From Bacteroidota bacterium (GTDB lineage: Bacteria > Bacteroidota > Rhodothermia > Rhodothermales > UBA10348), in NCBI GenBank assembly GCA_022567305.1, contig JADFHF010000005.1, positions 1-64,000 of the forward strand: a DNA stretch of 64,000 bases, given 5' to 3'. Shown here piece by piece: positions 42,620-52,708 of this stretch. The translations under genes were made by a program, and so were the position numbers. Every line of letters begins with the position of its first letter. Positions within the stretch are counted from its first letter, which is position 1. The notes beneath the pieces are model-generated. The model worked only from the letters and a program-made list of their open reading frames with translations, did no database searches and was not told the origin of the DNA.

Positions 42620-44869
42620 ATGACCCGCCACATTCTGCTCCTGCTCTTCCTACTCGTCGGATTCAATGCATTCCTGGCCTTTGACGCCCATGCGCAGAAT
42701 GAACACCGAATTGCGATTCGAACAGCCGAGGGTCGCGCTGAGTTCTATGACAGAACGACCGGCAAAACGTTCGTGCCACGGGGCAACAACTACATCGAAC
42801 TCCGGGCAGACCCGACAAATTCGTTTCTGATCAGCAGCCTCTTTTTTCCCACCTACCACGATGCCGCTGACATCGCATTCGATTTTGAGAGGATGCAAGC
42901 CCTCGGCTACAACACTGCGCGCATATTTATCGATCAATGCAAAGACGTAAACTGCATCGCAGATGTAGCTGGTGGCCTCCGAGACGACTATATGGACAAC
43001 ATCGTGGAGTTGCTCCATCTCGCGCGCCGCCACGAGATCTTTGTGCTGCTTACCGCGAACTGGCTGCCGGATGTCGGTGGGTACCTCGATGCCCACGTTA
43101 CCTGCCCGCCCACGTTTGATGCAGGCAATTGCCTGCTGATGTCCAGCGAAGGCGTTGCCTCGTACCGGCGTTATTTTCAGGATTTTGTGCAGGGCCTCCT
43201 GGATCGCCAGGCTCCGCTCGACATCATCCTGGGCTACCAACTTCGCAATGAAGCCTTTTTTGAAAATTTTTTACCGCCCCTGAGTTGGTCGTCGGGCCAG
43301 GTTACAACGGCTAATGGCCAGACCTACGATATGGCATTGCCCGAAGACAAAGCGCGCATGGCAGAAGAGGGATTGATCCACTGGGCCAACGAAACCAGGG
43401 CCGCTATCCGTGCCTTAGACCCAACGGCTTTGGTCACGGCGGGCTTCTTTGCCCCAAACTTTCCGCATGAGTGGCGGCCGGGCGCCCGGCGCCTGGTTCT
43501 CACCAGAGGCGTGCTGCGAGACTCGGACCTCGACTTTTTGGATTTTCACCTTTACTCGGACGCTGGGCTGACCATGACGCAACAGGTGGAGAACTTCGGC
43601 ATGGTCGGCTATGAAGCCAAACCGATCATTCTCGGCGAGATGGGGGCCTTTCGGAATCAATATGCCTCCCCGGCGACGGCCGCCCAACCGCTGCAAACCT
43701 GGCAAGCCGAGGCATGTGCGGCCGGCTTTGACGGATTTCTCTTATGGTACTGGGATCCGATCAACTCGCCGCTCGTCGGCGACAACGTATGGGGACCTCA
43801 TGACGGAACCGGCGAGATTGCCCGTGCGCTCGCTCCGGTTTTTCATTCAGATCCCTGCGAGGACGACATAATCCCCAACCTGGCTGCCGGCAAGCCAACT
43901 TCAGCCTCTACCTCCCTGCCGGGTGCGCCGCCTGAGCAAGCCACTGATGGAAACCTGGAGCAAGGATGGGGTGCTGGGAGCGGCCCCGTGCAGTGGATCG
44001 AAATCGATTTGCTGCAACCAACGACCATCGGCCGGATAGCCCTTCGGGTCGATCAGTTTCCCGCGGGTCCAACCGTGCATCAAATCCAGGGACGCGCGAT
44101 CGAGCAGGATCCTTACGAGTTGTTACACGAGTTTAGCGGATCGACGCAGCATGGAGAGTGGTTGGAAGCAACGCCCACAACACCCTGGGAGAGCATACGA
44201 TGGGTGCGTGTGCTGACGACGCAGTCCCCTTCGTGGGTGGCCTGGATGGAAATAGAAATTTACCCTCCGGAGACCAGGCTGGCTTTGCCACTGCCGCCGT
44301 CGCAACAAGCGCCGGCGCACCTGGCTGAAGGCCTCTCGACGATGCAGACCCTTGAATGGAATGCTGTTTCTGATGCCGACACGTATGAGGTGCAGGTATC
44401 GACCGAATCCGATTTTAACAGCCTGGTCTTCGAGCGTTCCGATTTGACGGTCACGGACGTAGCCATCGGTCCGCTGCCAGACGATGCCGGGTACTATTGG
44501 CGCGTCCGTGCCCAAAACGCCGATGGCGACAGTCCGTGGTCGGCCGTGCGACATTTTACCGTCGGCACTGCCACGACGGTTGCCCCCGGGTCGTCGGATA
44601 TACCCAACAGCTTTGCAAGCTATCCCGGCTATCCCAATCCCTTCCGCTCCGGAACAACGCTGCGCTTCGACCTTCCCGAGCCGACCCCTGTAAGCCTCGT
44701 GGTCTATGACGTGCTGGGCCGGAAAGTGATCACACTCGTATCGAAGACGCTGCCCGCAGGTCAGCATCGCGTGCAGTGGCGTCCCGAAGGCACACCAAGC
44801 GGCCTCTACTTCTATCGCCTCACAGCCGGCGATGTGAGCCATACGGGACGGTTGTTGCTGGTAAGATAG
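42620..44869 (+). CDS. Secreted GH5-like glycosidase with F5/8C, FN3 and T9SS sorting domains
   Basis: 749-residue exported enzyme. Signal peptide (ILLLLFLLVGFNAFLAFDAHA), then a cellulase-like TIM barrel to about residue 415. The acid/base glutamate is likely in GYQLRNEAFFE and the nucleophile in KPIILGEMGAF. Next come a discoidin/F5-8C-like domain (ATDGNLEQGWGAGSGPVQWI), a fibronectin-III-like module (LEWNAVSDADTYEVQVSTES) and the sorting domain (YPNPFRSGTTLRFDLPE, GLYFYRLTAGDVSHTGRLLL). It should be exported across the outer membrane by the type IX system. Substrate unknown. Base composition seems more GC-rich than neighbours. Confidence 0.85.
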   Translation: MTRHILLLLFLLVGFNAFLAFDAHAQNEHRIAIRTAEGRAEFYDRTTGKTFVPRGNNYIELRADPTNSFLISSLFFPTYHDAADIAFDFERMQALGYNTARIFIDQCKDVNCIADVAGGLRDDYMDNIVELLHLARRHEIFVLLTANWLPDVGGYLDAHVTCPPTFDAGNCLLMSSEGVASYRRYFQDFVQGLLDRQAPLDIILGYQLRNEAFFENFLPPLSWSSGQVTTANGQTYDMALPEDKARMAEEGLIHWANETRAAIRALDPTALVTAGFFAPNFPHEWRPGARRLVLTRGVLRDSDLDFLDFHLYSDAGLTMTQQVENFGMVGYEAKPIILGEMGAFRNQYASPATAAQPLQTWQAEACAAGFDGFLLWYWDPINSPLVGDNVWGPHDGTGEIARALAPVFHSDPCEDDIIPNLAAGKPTSASTSLPGAPPEQATDGNLEQGWGAGSGPVQWIEIDLLQPTTIGRIALRVDQFPAGPTVHQIQGRAIEQDPYELLHEFSGSTQHGEWLEATPTTPWESIRWVRVLTTQSPSWVAWMEIEIYPPETRLALPLPPSQQAPAHLAEGLSTMQTLEWNAVSDADTYEVQVSTESDFNSLVFERSDLTVTDVAIGPLPDDAGYYWRVRAQNADGDSPWSAVRHFTVGTATTVAPGSSDIPNSFASYPGYPNPFRSGTTLRFDLPEPTPVSLVVYDVLGRKVITLVSKTLPAGQHRVQWRPEGTPSGLYFYRLTAGDVSHTGRLLLVR

Positions 44870-45208
44870 TCCTGCGACCCTCCGTCAAGCGGTAGCTCCC
44901 GTTGATTGGACATCTGGGCCATGGCGCTATCGAGATCCCTGTTCGATTAGCCAACAATTCCCCCTGCCTGGATTGTAAGGGACTTGCACGCCACTTGAAG
45001 GCGCCATGCCTGGGGCACCGCGTGTAGAAAGCCTCCACGGCCGGCGCACGGAAGGCTTCGGCGTGATGGCTCGCTCCGAGAGTGGAAGAACGGTCATCTC
45101 CACGCACTCGTTGAGCCAACCGATTCTGGGCACCGGTTTCGGCTACATACCTTAAAGGGCACTGCCCGGATCGCACTGGCAATTAGTTTTGCCGCGTTTG
45201 CGTTAGGA
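44870..45208. other. Intergenic region with an open frame leading into the next gene
   Basis: About 340 bp. The frame of the next gene is open upstream from at least 45111 and codes a hydrophobic stretch (ARIALAISFAAFALG) just before 45209, so the real start may lie here. Nothing else is supported. Confidence 0.35.
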
Positions 45209-45541
45209 ATGGTATTTCTGATGCTGGTGGCTGCAAAAGGCGAGTTTGACTTGGCAGATAAGCTGCTCGTAACCCTGTTCACTGTGGTCGGATTGGGGAG
45301 CGCCGGGATTACAGCTTTTAGACTTCCGCGTTGGGCCAGAGAAAGGGCCCATCAGATGGAGGAGATTGGTGCCCGAGCCGTCGAACTGGTAGGCGGAAAA
45401 ACTGCTAAAGCGCTTCGTGACGTTGAGCCTTCTCCCCGTCTTGACCTCGAAATGCAAACCGAGCCGACACTTGCCGAACCAACGGAGATCGAGCCAACAA
45501 ACACGGAGAATACCCGGACGCAGAACAGAATCCGAATCTGA
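45209..45541 (+). CDS. Small membrane protein, possibly 5'-truncated
   Basis: Not recognised. From the ATG at 45209: MVFLMLVAAKGEFDLADKLL then VTLFTVVGLGSAGITAF (membrane segment), a basic RWARERAH stretch, and an acidic Glu/Pro/Thr tail (TEPTLAEPTEIEPTNTENTR). Upstream in-frame sequence adds a first hydrophobic segment without any ATG, so either a non-ATG start is used or the gene lost its 5' end. Confidence 0.45.
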   Translation: MVFLMLVAAKGEFDLADKLLVTLFTVVGLGSAGITAFRLPRWARERAHQMEEIGARAVELVGGKTAKALRDVEPSPRLDLEMQTEPTLAEPTEIEPTNTENTRTQNRIRI

Positions 45542-45603
45542 GCCACGGCAATGGTTCAGTTTTCTGCAATGTGTTTCTCCGCTCGACTAGGTTACCAATA
45601 ATA

Positions 45604-46662
45604 CTATCCGCCTAGCAGGATCAACATCGCCTTGATTGTACTCGCGATCTCCTGCGATTTCTGTTCTTCACCAGGCACGGGCCAGATATCATACCCAACT
45701 CGATAGATATCCTTCCGAACACCTAGTGCAGACAGTCGAGAGATAAGAGCTCGGTTGAGATTGCCCTCGCCGAGCAAGTGATCTTCGATACCGTGGCAGG
45801 CGACACAAGTATGCCGACGGAAATCCATCACAGCCCTCCGAAGTTTACCCGCATCGTGATTACGTGCGTGACTCACGAGCGGTTCGAACAGTGCCTTAGA
45901 TTCGTCCGTAGCGTCTGTGAATTGTTTCGCGGCGCTCTCGCCGATGACAGGTCGTAGGGCATCCGCGATTCTTCCAAGTTCGGCAAAGTTGTCTTTGGAC
46001 TCTAGGTACCATTCCGGTTCGGGCACTTCACCATTTCCGGTGACCGCCATTGTGCGGCGAATGAGATAACTGTTGCTTCTCATGAGCATTTGAATTCGGT
46101 ATAGCGCCCGCAGTGTTTGGCCTTCTGCGCTCGAATCTGATTGAAGTCGCATCCAGATATGTTCAGCCAGCGAGTCAGATGGTGCGGAAGAGAGATTTAT
46201 TACAGTTCTGATCGGTGGAAATTGATACTGCCGCCAGTAATTCTCCCAGGCGCTTTCGGGATCGGGTATCCCCCAGAGCCGAGACCGATACAGAACACCA
46301 TCCGAACCTACAGCGATCGCCAGAAAGGCTTCGTCCATGCCGGCGGGCTGGGACAACATGGCGATCCTCAGATCCATTCGTCCTTCTTCATCGACCTCAG
46401 CCGTCGCGGAGTAGATCCGAAGCCTCTCCAGACCCGGCGGTGGCTCGGAAAACAGGGCCTGAACCTGGTCAACACGGTCGCGCTCGAATACGCCTTCCAT
46501 TTCAAGAATGTTTTCGAGATCGAGCCTGAGCAGCTTGCCGATCTCGATATCGTCAATCGTACCGGACCCGACGGATCCGCCACATCCGGATGCCAAGGGC
46601 ATTAGGAATACGAGCGCAAACAGCGTGTGGACTTTACGATACGCGTGCCAAACGGATAGCAT
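45604..46662 (-). CDS. Monohaem c-type lipoprotein, unknown function
   Basis: 352-residue exported protein with lipoprotein signal (VHTLFALVFLMPLASGCGG). One haem-binding CVACH lies near residue 305 (RRHTCVACHGIEDHLLGEGN). The N-terminal half contains SATAEVDEEGRMDLRIAMLS and AFLAIAVGSDGVLYRSRLWG, resembling FMN-binding-type domains, but I cannot confirm this. The central helical part (about 190-290) carries RALYRIQMLMRSNSYLIRRT. Probably a periplasmic electron-transfer or sensor protein. The ATG at 46662 starts the signal; an upstream in-frame start would add 30 residues. Confidence 0.7.
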   Translation of the reverse strand: MLSVWHAYRKVHTLFALVFLMPLASGCGGSVGSGTIDDIEIGKLLRLDLENILEMEGVFERDRVDQVQALFSEPPPGLERLRIYSATAEVDEEGRMDLRIAMLSQPAGMDEAFLAIAVGSDGVLYRSRLWGIPDPESAWENYWRQYQFPPIRTVINLSSAPSDSLAEHIWMRLQSDSSAEGQTLRALYRIQMLMRSNSYLIRRTMAVTGNGEVPEPEWYLESKDNFAELGRIADALRPVIGESAAKQFTDATDESKALFEPLVSHARNHDAGKLRRAVMDFRRHTCVACHGIEDHLLGEGNLNRALISRLSALGVRKDIYRVGYDIWPVPGEEQKSQEIASTIKAMLILLGG

Positions 46663-46885
46663 TTCGTTATGGTAGTGAGTGAACGAGGCATTGACGTGAT
46701 CTATTCGTGGGCCTGGGCTGAAAGTTTCAGTGATAATAAAATCCCAGTTCACGATCGCACTGGAGCTCGCCGCCGACAGTAGCCAAAGCGAGTATTACGC
46801 CGAGATATCTGTTGCTTGACGACCGATTTTCATCGAGTCTTATGGCTCGCGCCGGAGCGTTTGCGAAGATGATACTCCGTATTTA

Positions 46886-47842
46886 GTGGGAGCACGACTC
46901 GTCACGACGACCAGATTGGAATGCGCCCGTCCAGCAACCCCTATTTTTGCATCGTCTTTCTCCACGGCAGGGGCGCAAACGCGAGACACGGACCCAGACG
47001 CTACCGATCGCGCTGGCAACGTTGGACTGAGTCTCAGAAATGCCGCATACGGCGCAAGCTATTCCTACACCAGCGTAGGTAAGAATTATCGAGCGGCGCT
47101 GGGATTCGTGAGAAGAAGAGACATTCTTCAGCACGGAGGATCAACGATCTATAGTCCGATCTTTGAGAAGGGACCATTTCGCCAGATTAGGTTTCGGTCT
47201 TCTGGATCCTACATCTCGGGCCAGGATGGAGAAAAGCAATGGTGGCAGGTCAGCCCTAACATAAGTTTTCAATTGCCGCGACGGAATCAGTTTTCGGTGA
47301 ATGGATCACGTCAGTTTGAGCGATCGACGCAATCTTTTCTCATCCGACCGGACGCGGAAATTTCGGCTGGTGATTATACATACAGTCGATTCGCACTTCG
47401 AGGCATCATGGAAGCCGGTCGCCGATTCTTTTCTTCGACGAGTATCAATCGCGGTGCATTCTTTCACGGTACTCGATGGCACGTAACCGGATCTGTGGGA
47501 TTCCGACCGTCCAAAAACCTAACCATCGAAGGCCGTACATCGTACAGCAAAATGGATCTGCCTATCGACAACGGCGCATTCAGTGCGACGACTGCATCGC
47601 TCGACATTCTGGCAAGTGTCATCCGGAAGTCATTTGCGAAAGCGCTCATTCAGTACGATAATTTCTCCCGCGACCTTCGCGCCAACGTCCGAATTGAATG
47701 GATACACACGCGGGGTAGCCACCTATTTCTCGTCTTTAACACCTCTTACCATCTCACTGAGAGCCACGAAGATCTCTTCAATCCAAATCGCGAGTGTCGA
47801 GTCGTCGCTCGGAATTAAGCAACCGTCGTAGAAATGGTAGGC
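46886..47842 (+). pseudogene. DUF5916 family C-terminal remnant
   Basis: About 300 codons equal to the beta-barrel end of DUF5916 proteins (usually 700-900 residues): NVGLSLRNAAYGASYSYTSV, WWQVSPNISFQLPRRNQFSV, SSTSINRGAFFHGTRWHVTG, ALIQYDNFSRDLRANVRIEW, HLFLVFNTSYHLTES. The N-terminal signal and carbohydrate-binding domain are missing and the first 40 residues do not fit. The end is also frameshifted: the expected last strand continues in another frame (ATVVEMVG and stop near 47842). Confidence 0.7.
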
Positions 47843-48283
47843 TGAATGGCTATTTTCGTGACAAAGCCGGATCGATACTGTCATCCCACCGACGTTTCGA
47901 TCATCCGTGTGATTCGGCATTCCATATTATGGGTACACCCATAAAGAGAAGATGTATAAAAATCGCTATTGACCTCTATCTTCAAACCCTCCAAAAGTCC
48001 AATTGAGATCCTTAAAATGTGTGCGGAATCAGGAAATTCGGTCCGGCAATTCAGGCGAAGATGGCGTGGCGAATTCGTTAATATTGAGATTCATTCTGTC
48101 ACGAAATAATTCCTGTCACTGGATTTCCTATTTTCCACCGCCGAAATACAGAGGTCTGTACTGATTGCGGACTTTCACTTCCCGATCCAGACAACGAAAT
48201 AGCAGAAATGGGACCTGTCCTCGAAAAACAACTGACTTTTTTTACCCGTGGAACCTAGCCTGGCACAAGGATTCAATCCAACT
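47843..48283. other. Intergenic region upstream of the flavin oxidoreductase
   Basis: About 440 bp with no supported gene. The sequence is AT-richer than its surroundings and ends in ACTGACTTTTTTT before the next gene. No clear hairpin or family motif. Confidence 0.4.
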
Positions 48284-49711
48284 ATGAAATTTCCTCCGAT
48301 CATTCAAGGCGGAATGGGTGTCGCCGTCTCCGGTTGGCAACTCGCCCTCTCGGTATCGTTGCGCGGACAGATCGGTGTTGTTTCTGGAACAGCAATTGAT
48401 CTGGTCATCACCAGACGTTTGCAGTTGGGGGACCCGGGCGGTCACCTCCGTCGTGCTTTAGCCGCTTTCCCAAATCCGGATATCGCCCGTTACATCGCAG
48501 ATCGCTATTTCATCGAAGGTGGCAAAGCGCCGGATCAACCTTTCAAAAGCAAGCCGGTGATAGATCACAATCCCAGGCGGCGTGCCCAGGAATTACTGGT
48601 CGTCTCCAATTTTGTAGAGGTATTTCTTGCGAAAGAAGGCCATGCCGGCCTGGTGGGTATCAACTACCTGCATAAAATCCAGACACCCCTTATGCCGTCC
48701 ATCTACGGTGCGATGTTGGCCGGCGTCGACATCATCATTATCGGTGCGGGGATTCCTCTAGAAGTCCCCAACATCATCGATCACCTCGTCCGACACGAGC
48801 CAGTGGAAATGAAATTTCCTGTCAGAACGGCCGAAGGTACGCGCATAGAGAAGCTCACTTTCGATCCGAAACTCATTTTCGATGAAACTCGGCCACCCGC
48901 GAAGCGACCCTTTTTCTTTCCCATCGTGTCCTCCGTCACTCTGGCCACTCTTATGGTCAAGAAATGTGAGGGTGGAGTGGACGGTCTGATCATCGAAGGT
49001 CCTACGGCCGGCGGCCACAACGCCCCACCGCGCGGGCGACCGAATCTGACCGAGGAAGGTGAGCCGATTTACGGTCCGCGTGATGATATCGATCTTGATG
49101 CGATCGGGTCGCATGGGCTTCCTTTCTTTCTGGCAGGCTCATATGGAAGCCCTGACGGACTCGTTCGTGCCCGCGCCGCCGGGGCAGCAGGCATTCAGGT
49201 CGGAACGCTCTTCGCGTTCTGCGAAGAGTCGGGCATGCGTCAGGATCTCAAGCGTGATACGATCGCAAGATGCCAGGCCGGAACACAGAGAGTCTTCACC
49301 GATCCGATTGCTTCACCAACCGGGTTTCCATTTAAGGTCCTTTCGATTGCGGGCACGGCTTCGGAAGCGGACGTGTATGAGAATCGACAACGGGTGTGCG
49401 ATTTAAGTTATCTCCGAGAAGCGTTCGAAAAAGAAGATGGAACCATCGGGTGGCGCTGTTCAGCGGACGTTGAGGAAATATACGTGAGTAAAAGAGGAAA
49501 GCTTGAAGACACGGTTGGCCGGAAGTGTCTCTGCAACGGACTCATGGCCAATATCGGCATGGGTCAGTTCCGTAAAAACACCGGGGAGGAAGTTCCCCTT
49601 TTGACCTGTGGAGACGGGGTGTCAAGCATTCTCAAGGTCATGAAGCCGGGCGAAACCTCGTATTCGTCGTCCGATGTCATCGATTTTCTGCTGAACAGTA
49701 GCGCATCGTAA
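48284..49711 (+). CDS. Nitronate monooxygenase/2-nitropropane dioxygenase family flavoprotein
   Basis: FMN-dependent TIM-barrel oxidoreductase of the NMO family. MKFPPIIQGGMGVAVSGWQL is the N-terminal FMN region; MPSIYGAMLAGVDIIIIGAG, DGLIIEGPTAGGHNAPPRGR, PFFLAGSYGSPDGLVRARAA and AAGIQVGTLFAFCEESGM complete the phosphate-binding side. 475 residues is longer than classical NMO (about 350); a C-terminal part with Cys-rich stretches (RCSADVEEIYVSKRGKLEDT, GRKCLCNGLM) is extra, as in PfaD-like/large members. Substrate unknown. ATG at 48284 matches the conserved start. Confidence 0.85.
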   Translation: MKFPPIIQGGMGVAVSGWQLALSVSLRGQIGVVSGTAIDLVITRRLQLGDPGGHLRRALAAFPNPDIARYIADRYFIEGGKAPDQPFKSKPVIDHNPRRRAQELLVVSNFVEVFLAKEGHAGLVGINYLHKIQTPLMPSIYGAMLAGVDIIIIGAGIPLEVPNIIDHLVRHEPVEMKFPVRTAEGTRIEKLTFDPKLIFDETRPPAKRPFFFPIVSSVTLATLMVKKCEGGVDGLIIEGPTAGGHNAPPRGRPNLTEEGEPIYGPRDDIDLDAIGSHGLPFFLAGSYGSPDGLVRARAAGAAGIQVGTLFAFCEESGMRQDLKRDTIARCQAGTQRVFTDPIASPTGFPFKVLSIAGTASEADVYENRQRVCDLSYLREAFEKEDGTIGWRCSADVEEIYVSKRGKLEDTVGRKCLCNGLMANIGMGQFRKNTGEEVPLLTCGDGVSSILKVMKPGETSYSSSDVIDFLLNSSAS

Positions 49712-49848
49712 CTGACAGGTACGGGTCCCCTCGCTGTTCGCGCATATGTCGGAAATGATGTGAGAGGATCGCTTTCTGACCGGCATGACGGTGTCGATGA
49801 CTCGGATACGGGTTCCGAGGCTCGGCCATCCGCCCGTCTAACAACAGG

Positions 49849-51087
49849 CTAGACTCTGTTCAGGGCACGCACAAGTAGATCAATATCTTCTTCATTGTTG
49901 AATATCGCCGGTGATACACGGAACTGTCGGTCGGAGACAGAGATAACGATGTTGGCGTCCATAAGCGCCGGCATGATGTCGATATCTCCTTTTTCGAACG
50001 CGATGATTGGAGATGTCATTTCAGCTGGAGAAATACACGGAAATCGGTCCTGATCCACAAGACTTCTCAGTTGCCGGGCCAAGTCACAGCTATACTTCTG
50101 GACTGTATCTACACCCGTCATCTTCAAAAATCGTAGGCCTGCCAATGTGCACGCATACCCGATGTAGTTATGATGCCCCGGTTCGTATCGGCGGGCGTCT
50201 GATGGGGGCGTGAACGTGAGGCCTTCATCCGCTCCTTCTTTGGTCCATGGTGCAAATCGGAGGCGGGAATGGCCCGGATAGAGGCGGTCCGACAATCGGT
50301 TTCCCTGTAACTCGTCTCGAACGTAAAAGAAGCCCGTGCCGTGCGGTCCGTAAAGCCATTTATAGGCCGAGCATGCCGCAAAATCAACGCCTAATTCGTC
50401 GACATCGATCGGATAAATTCCGGTAGCCTGAATGATGTCTGCAAATACAAGCGCTCCGTTCTCATGTGCCTTGTCGACGATAGGTCGTACGTCCTCTACC
50501 CGGCCATTGATGTTGGAAACGAGTGTCACGCACACGAGACGTGTGCTGTCATCGATGGCTTCCACCATGCGCTCAGCATCCAACTCCCATCCGTCACTTC
50601 GAATAATTCGAACGTCTCGGCCGTTTCGTCGATGCCCTTCGTAGTTATGCAGCGAACCAGCGAAATGAAATACGTTGGTTAGGAGATGTCCCCTGTCATT
50701 CCATGGATTCAGACTATCGAGAACAATTTGCTCTCCCTCTTTCGTGCTGGAAACGAGGGCGATCTCGTTTTCATTCGCGTTTATGAGAGCCGCGAATTCA
50801 GCACGGATCGACTGCAGAGTGTCGCCCAATATGTCCGACCTCCCCTCCGATCGTCCGTACTTCCAAAGATCTTGATAGCGATCCAGTGCATGCTCCGAAA
50901 ATCGAGAAAGAGGCGTACCCCCCGCCGCATTCAGAAACACTTCCTTCTGCATTCGAGGAAACAGCTTTCGCCACCCGTTTGCGTCGCTGGAAAGATTCTC
51001 CGCAGAGTGGGTGAATGGGTATTTCACTCCGGCAAACATTCCCGTGGTCAGTATACTTGTGGTCTGTAAAAAATCACGGCGGTGCAT
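49849..51087 (-). CDS. Tat-exported class V aminotransferase-fold protein
   Basis: PLP enzyme of the class V/NifS-like fold. The protein starts MHRRDFLQTTSILTTGMFAG, a twin-arginine signal, so it is probably exported folded with its cofactor. PLP-binding features are FLNAAGGTPLS, ADIIQATGIYPIDVDELGVD and the lysine in CSAYKWLYGPHGTGFFYV; PGHHNYIGYACTLAGLRFLK follows. The start at 51087 has GGAGGGG six bases upstream. 412 residues. Reaction unknown (desulfurase, lyase or aminotransferase). Divergent from the M20 peptidase. Confidence 0.85.
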   Translation of the reverse strand: MHRRDFLQTTSILTTGMFAGVKYPFTHSAENLSSDANGWRKLFPRMQKEVFLNAAGGTPLSRFSEHALDRYQDLWKYGRSEGRSDILGDTLQSIRAEFAALINANENEIALVSSTKEGEQIVLDSLNPWNDRGHLLTNVFHFAGSLHNYEGHRRNGRDVRIIRSDGWELDAERMVEAIDDSTRLVCVTLVSNINGRVEDVRPIVDKAHENGALVFADIIQATGIYPIDVDELGVDFAACSAYKWLYGPHGTGFFYVRDELQGNRLSDRLYPGHSRLRFAPWTKEGADEGLTFTPPSDARRYEPGHHNYIGYACTLAGLRFLKMTGVDTVQKYSCDLARQLRSLVDQDRFPCISPAEMTSPIIAFEKGDIDIMPALMDANIVISVSDRQFRVSPAIFNNEEDIDLLVRALNRV

Positions 51088-51243
51088 AGAACGCCCCTCC
51101 ATTTTCGTCTTTCTCATTCCTGATGGCTTGTACCGATAACCAATCGACGGTAAAACGTTCCTTTCCAGTGGTGCAGGCTGTTCCTACCTTCCCCGTCCCG
51201 ACGCCGATCGACATGACTCCAAAAACCCTTCGTTCCAGGTATT

Positions 51244-52665
51244 ATGCAAACCCGAATCGCTATTGTCGCCATTTTCTTGCTTCTGCCTCCATCAACTACC
51301 GCACAGGACTCATCTGCAGATTATACCAAATCATACGAGCAGAAAGCGCTCGAAATATTTAGGACGTCGATCAGCTACCGCTCCGCGCAAACCCATGGCC
51401 AGGTACCGGTGTTGGCGGCCTACCTTGCGAATCAATTCCGTGCGGGTGGCTTCCCAGACGAAGACATCCATATCCTTCCTCTTACGCTCGAAAGCGGAGA
51501 GGAAACGGCCAGTTTGGTCGTCCGTTATCACGGCGATGGCTCATCCGGTAAGAAACCCATCTTACTCCTGGCCCACATGGACGTAGTGGACGCCTTGCCC
51601 CAGGATTGGGAGCGTGACCCCTTCTCCTTGATCGAGGAAGAAGGCTTCTTTTTCGGTCGAGGCACCTTGGACGACAAATTCGGTGTCGCGATGTTGACGG
51701 CAACGTTTCTTCGTCTAAAATCGGACGGGTTTATTCCAACAAGGGACTTAATTATCGGCTTTACGGGTGACGAAGAAACGGACATGATGACCACCCGCAG
51801 CCTGGTAACGACGCATCGGGAGCTTACGGATGCGGAGTTCGCCTTGAACGCGGACGCGGGAGGCGGAAAACTTGACCCTGAGGGGGAAGTGATCGCCTAC
51901 CTTATACAGACGTCGGAAAAAACCTACGCGTCTTTCGAGCTGACGATGCGGAATCCAGGCGGGCATAGTTCCATGCCGCGATCTGATAACGCCATTTACG
52001 AGTTGGCAACGGTGTTGAAGAACATTGAGGCCTACCGCTTCCCAACGCGAATCAATGAAACGACGCGTAAATATTTCAGGGAATATGCCGCCGTGACAGC
52101 GGGTAAAGTAGGAGAAGCCATGGCGCGTTTTTCCGAGAATCCAAACGACGAAGAGGCGTCTGACATTCTGGCCCAAAAACCCTCTGAAGTGGGCATCACT
52201 CGCACTACCTGTGTCGCGACCATGCTACGCGCGGGCCACGCGGAGAATGCCTTGCCCCAGTCGGCGACCGCAACCGTCAATTGTCGCATTTTCCCGGGTG
52301 AGACAGTAGAAGAAGTACAAGCCGCGCTTAAGCAAGCTGCCGGCAACGACGCGCTGGAGATTCGTCTGCTCGGAAATCCGGCTCCGAGCCCGGTATCGCC
52401 GCTTCGAGAAGATGTAACCGCTGCGGTGACCGCTGCCGTTGAATCACGCTTTCCGGGTACGCCGATCATACCGTACATGGCCCCCTATGGCACGGACGGA
52501 AAGGTAATCCGTGCGGAAGGGATTCCAACGTATGGTGTAGTCGGGTTGTTTATCAGAGCGGAAGATGTATTCGCCCATGGATTGAATGAGCGGGTTCCTG
52601 TCCGGTCGTTTTTTGGCGGACTGGAGCATTGGCACACCCTTCTAACGGAACTGGCAGGTCGATAG
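51244..52665 (+). CDS. Secreted M20 family metallopeptidase
   Basis: Zinc exopeptidase with a signal peptide (TRIAIVAIFLLLPPSTTAQ). Metal ligands and catalytic residues are in ILLLAHMDVVDALPQDW, GRGTLDDKFGVAMLTAT and FTGDEETDMMTT; the dimerisation domain has NPGGHSSMPRSDNAIYELA; the final ligand histidine is in DVFAHGLNERVPV. 473 residues. Likely a periplasmic or extracellular carboxy- or dipeptidase. It sits with other secreted hydrolases of peptide degradation (M19-like, CocE-like). Confidence 0.9.
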   Translation: MQTRIAIVAIFLLLPPSTTAQDSSADYTKSYEQKALEIFRTSISYRSAQTHGQVPVLAAYLANQFRAGGFPDEDIHILPLTLESGEETASLVVRYHGDGSSGKKPILLLAHMDVVDALPQDWERDPFSLIEEEGFFFGRGTLDDKFGVAMLTATFLRLKSDGFIPTRDLIIGFTGDEETDMMTTRSLVTTHRELTDAEFALNADAGGGKLDPEGEVIAYLIQTSEKTYASFELTMRNPGGHSSMPRSDNAIYELATVLKNIEAYRFPTRINETTRKYFREYAAVTAGKVGEAMARFSENPNDEEASDILAQKPSEVGITRTTCVATMLRAGHAENALPQSATATVNCRIFPGETVEEVQAALKQAAGNDALEIRLLGNPAPSPVSPLREDVTAAVTAAVESRFPGTPIIPYMAPYGTDGKVIRAEGIPTYGVVGLFIRAEDVFAHGLNERVPVRSFFGGLEHWHTLLTELAGR

Positions 52666-52708
52666 GAAAAGACCGACGTCCGCGAGCAGACAAAGAGCCG
52701 AGTCATCC

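Noticed and set aside
44820-45182. Minus-strand ORF of 120 codons after the glycosidase gene
   Set aside because: No protein-like pattern or family; the plus-strand membrane frame explains the end of this region better.
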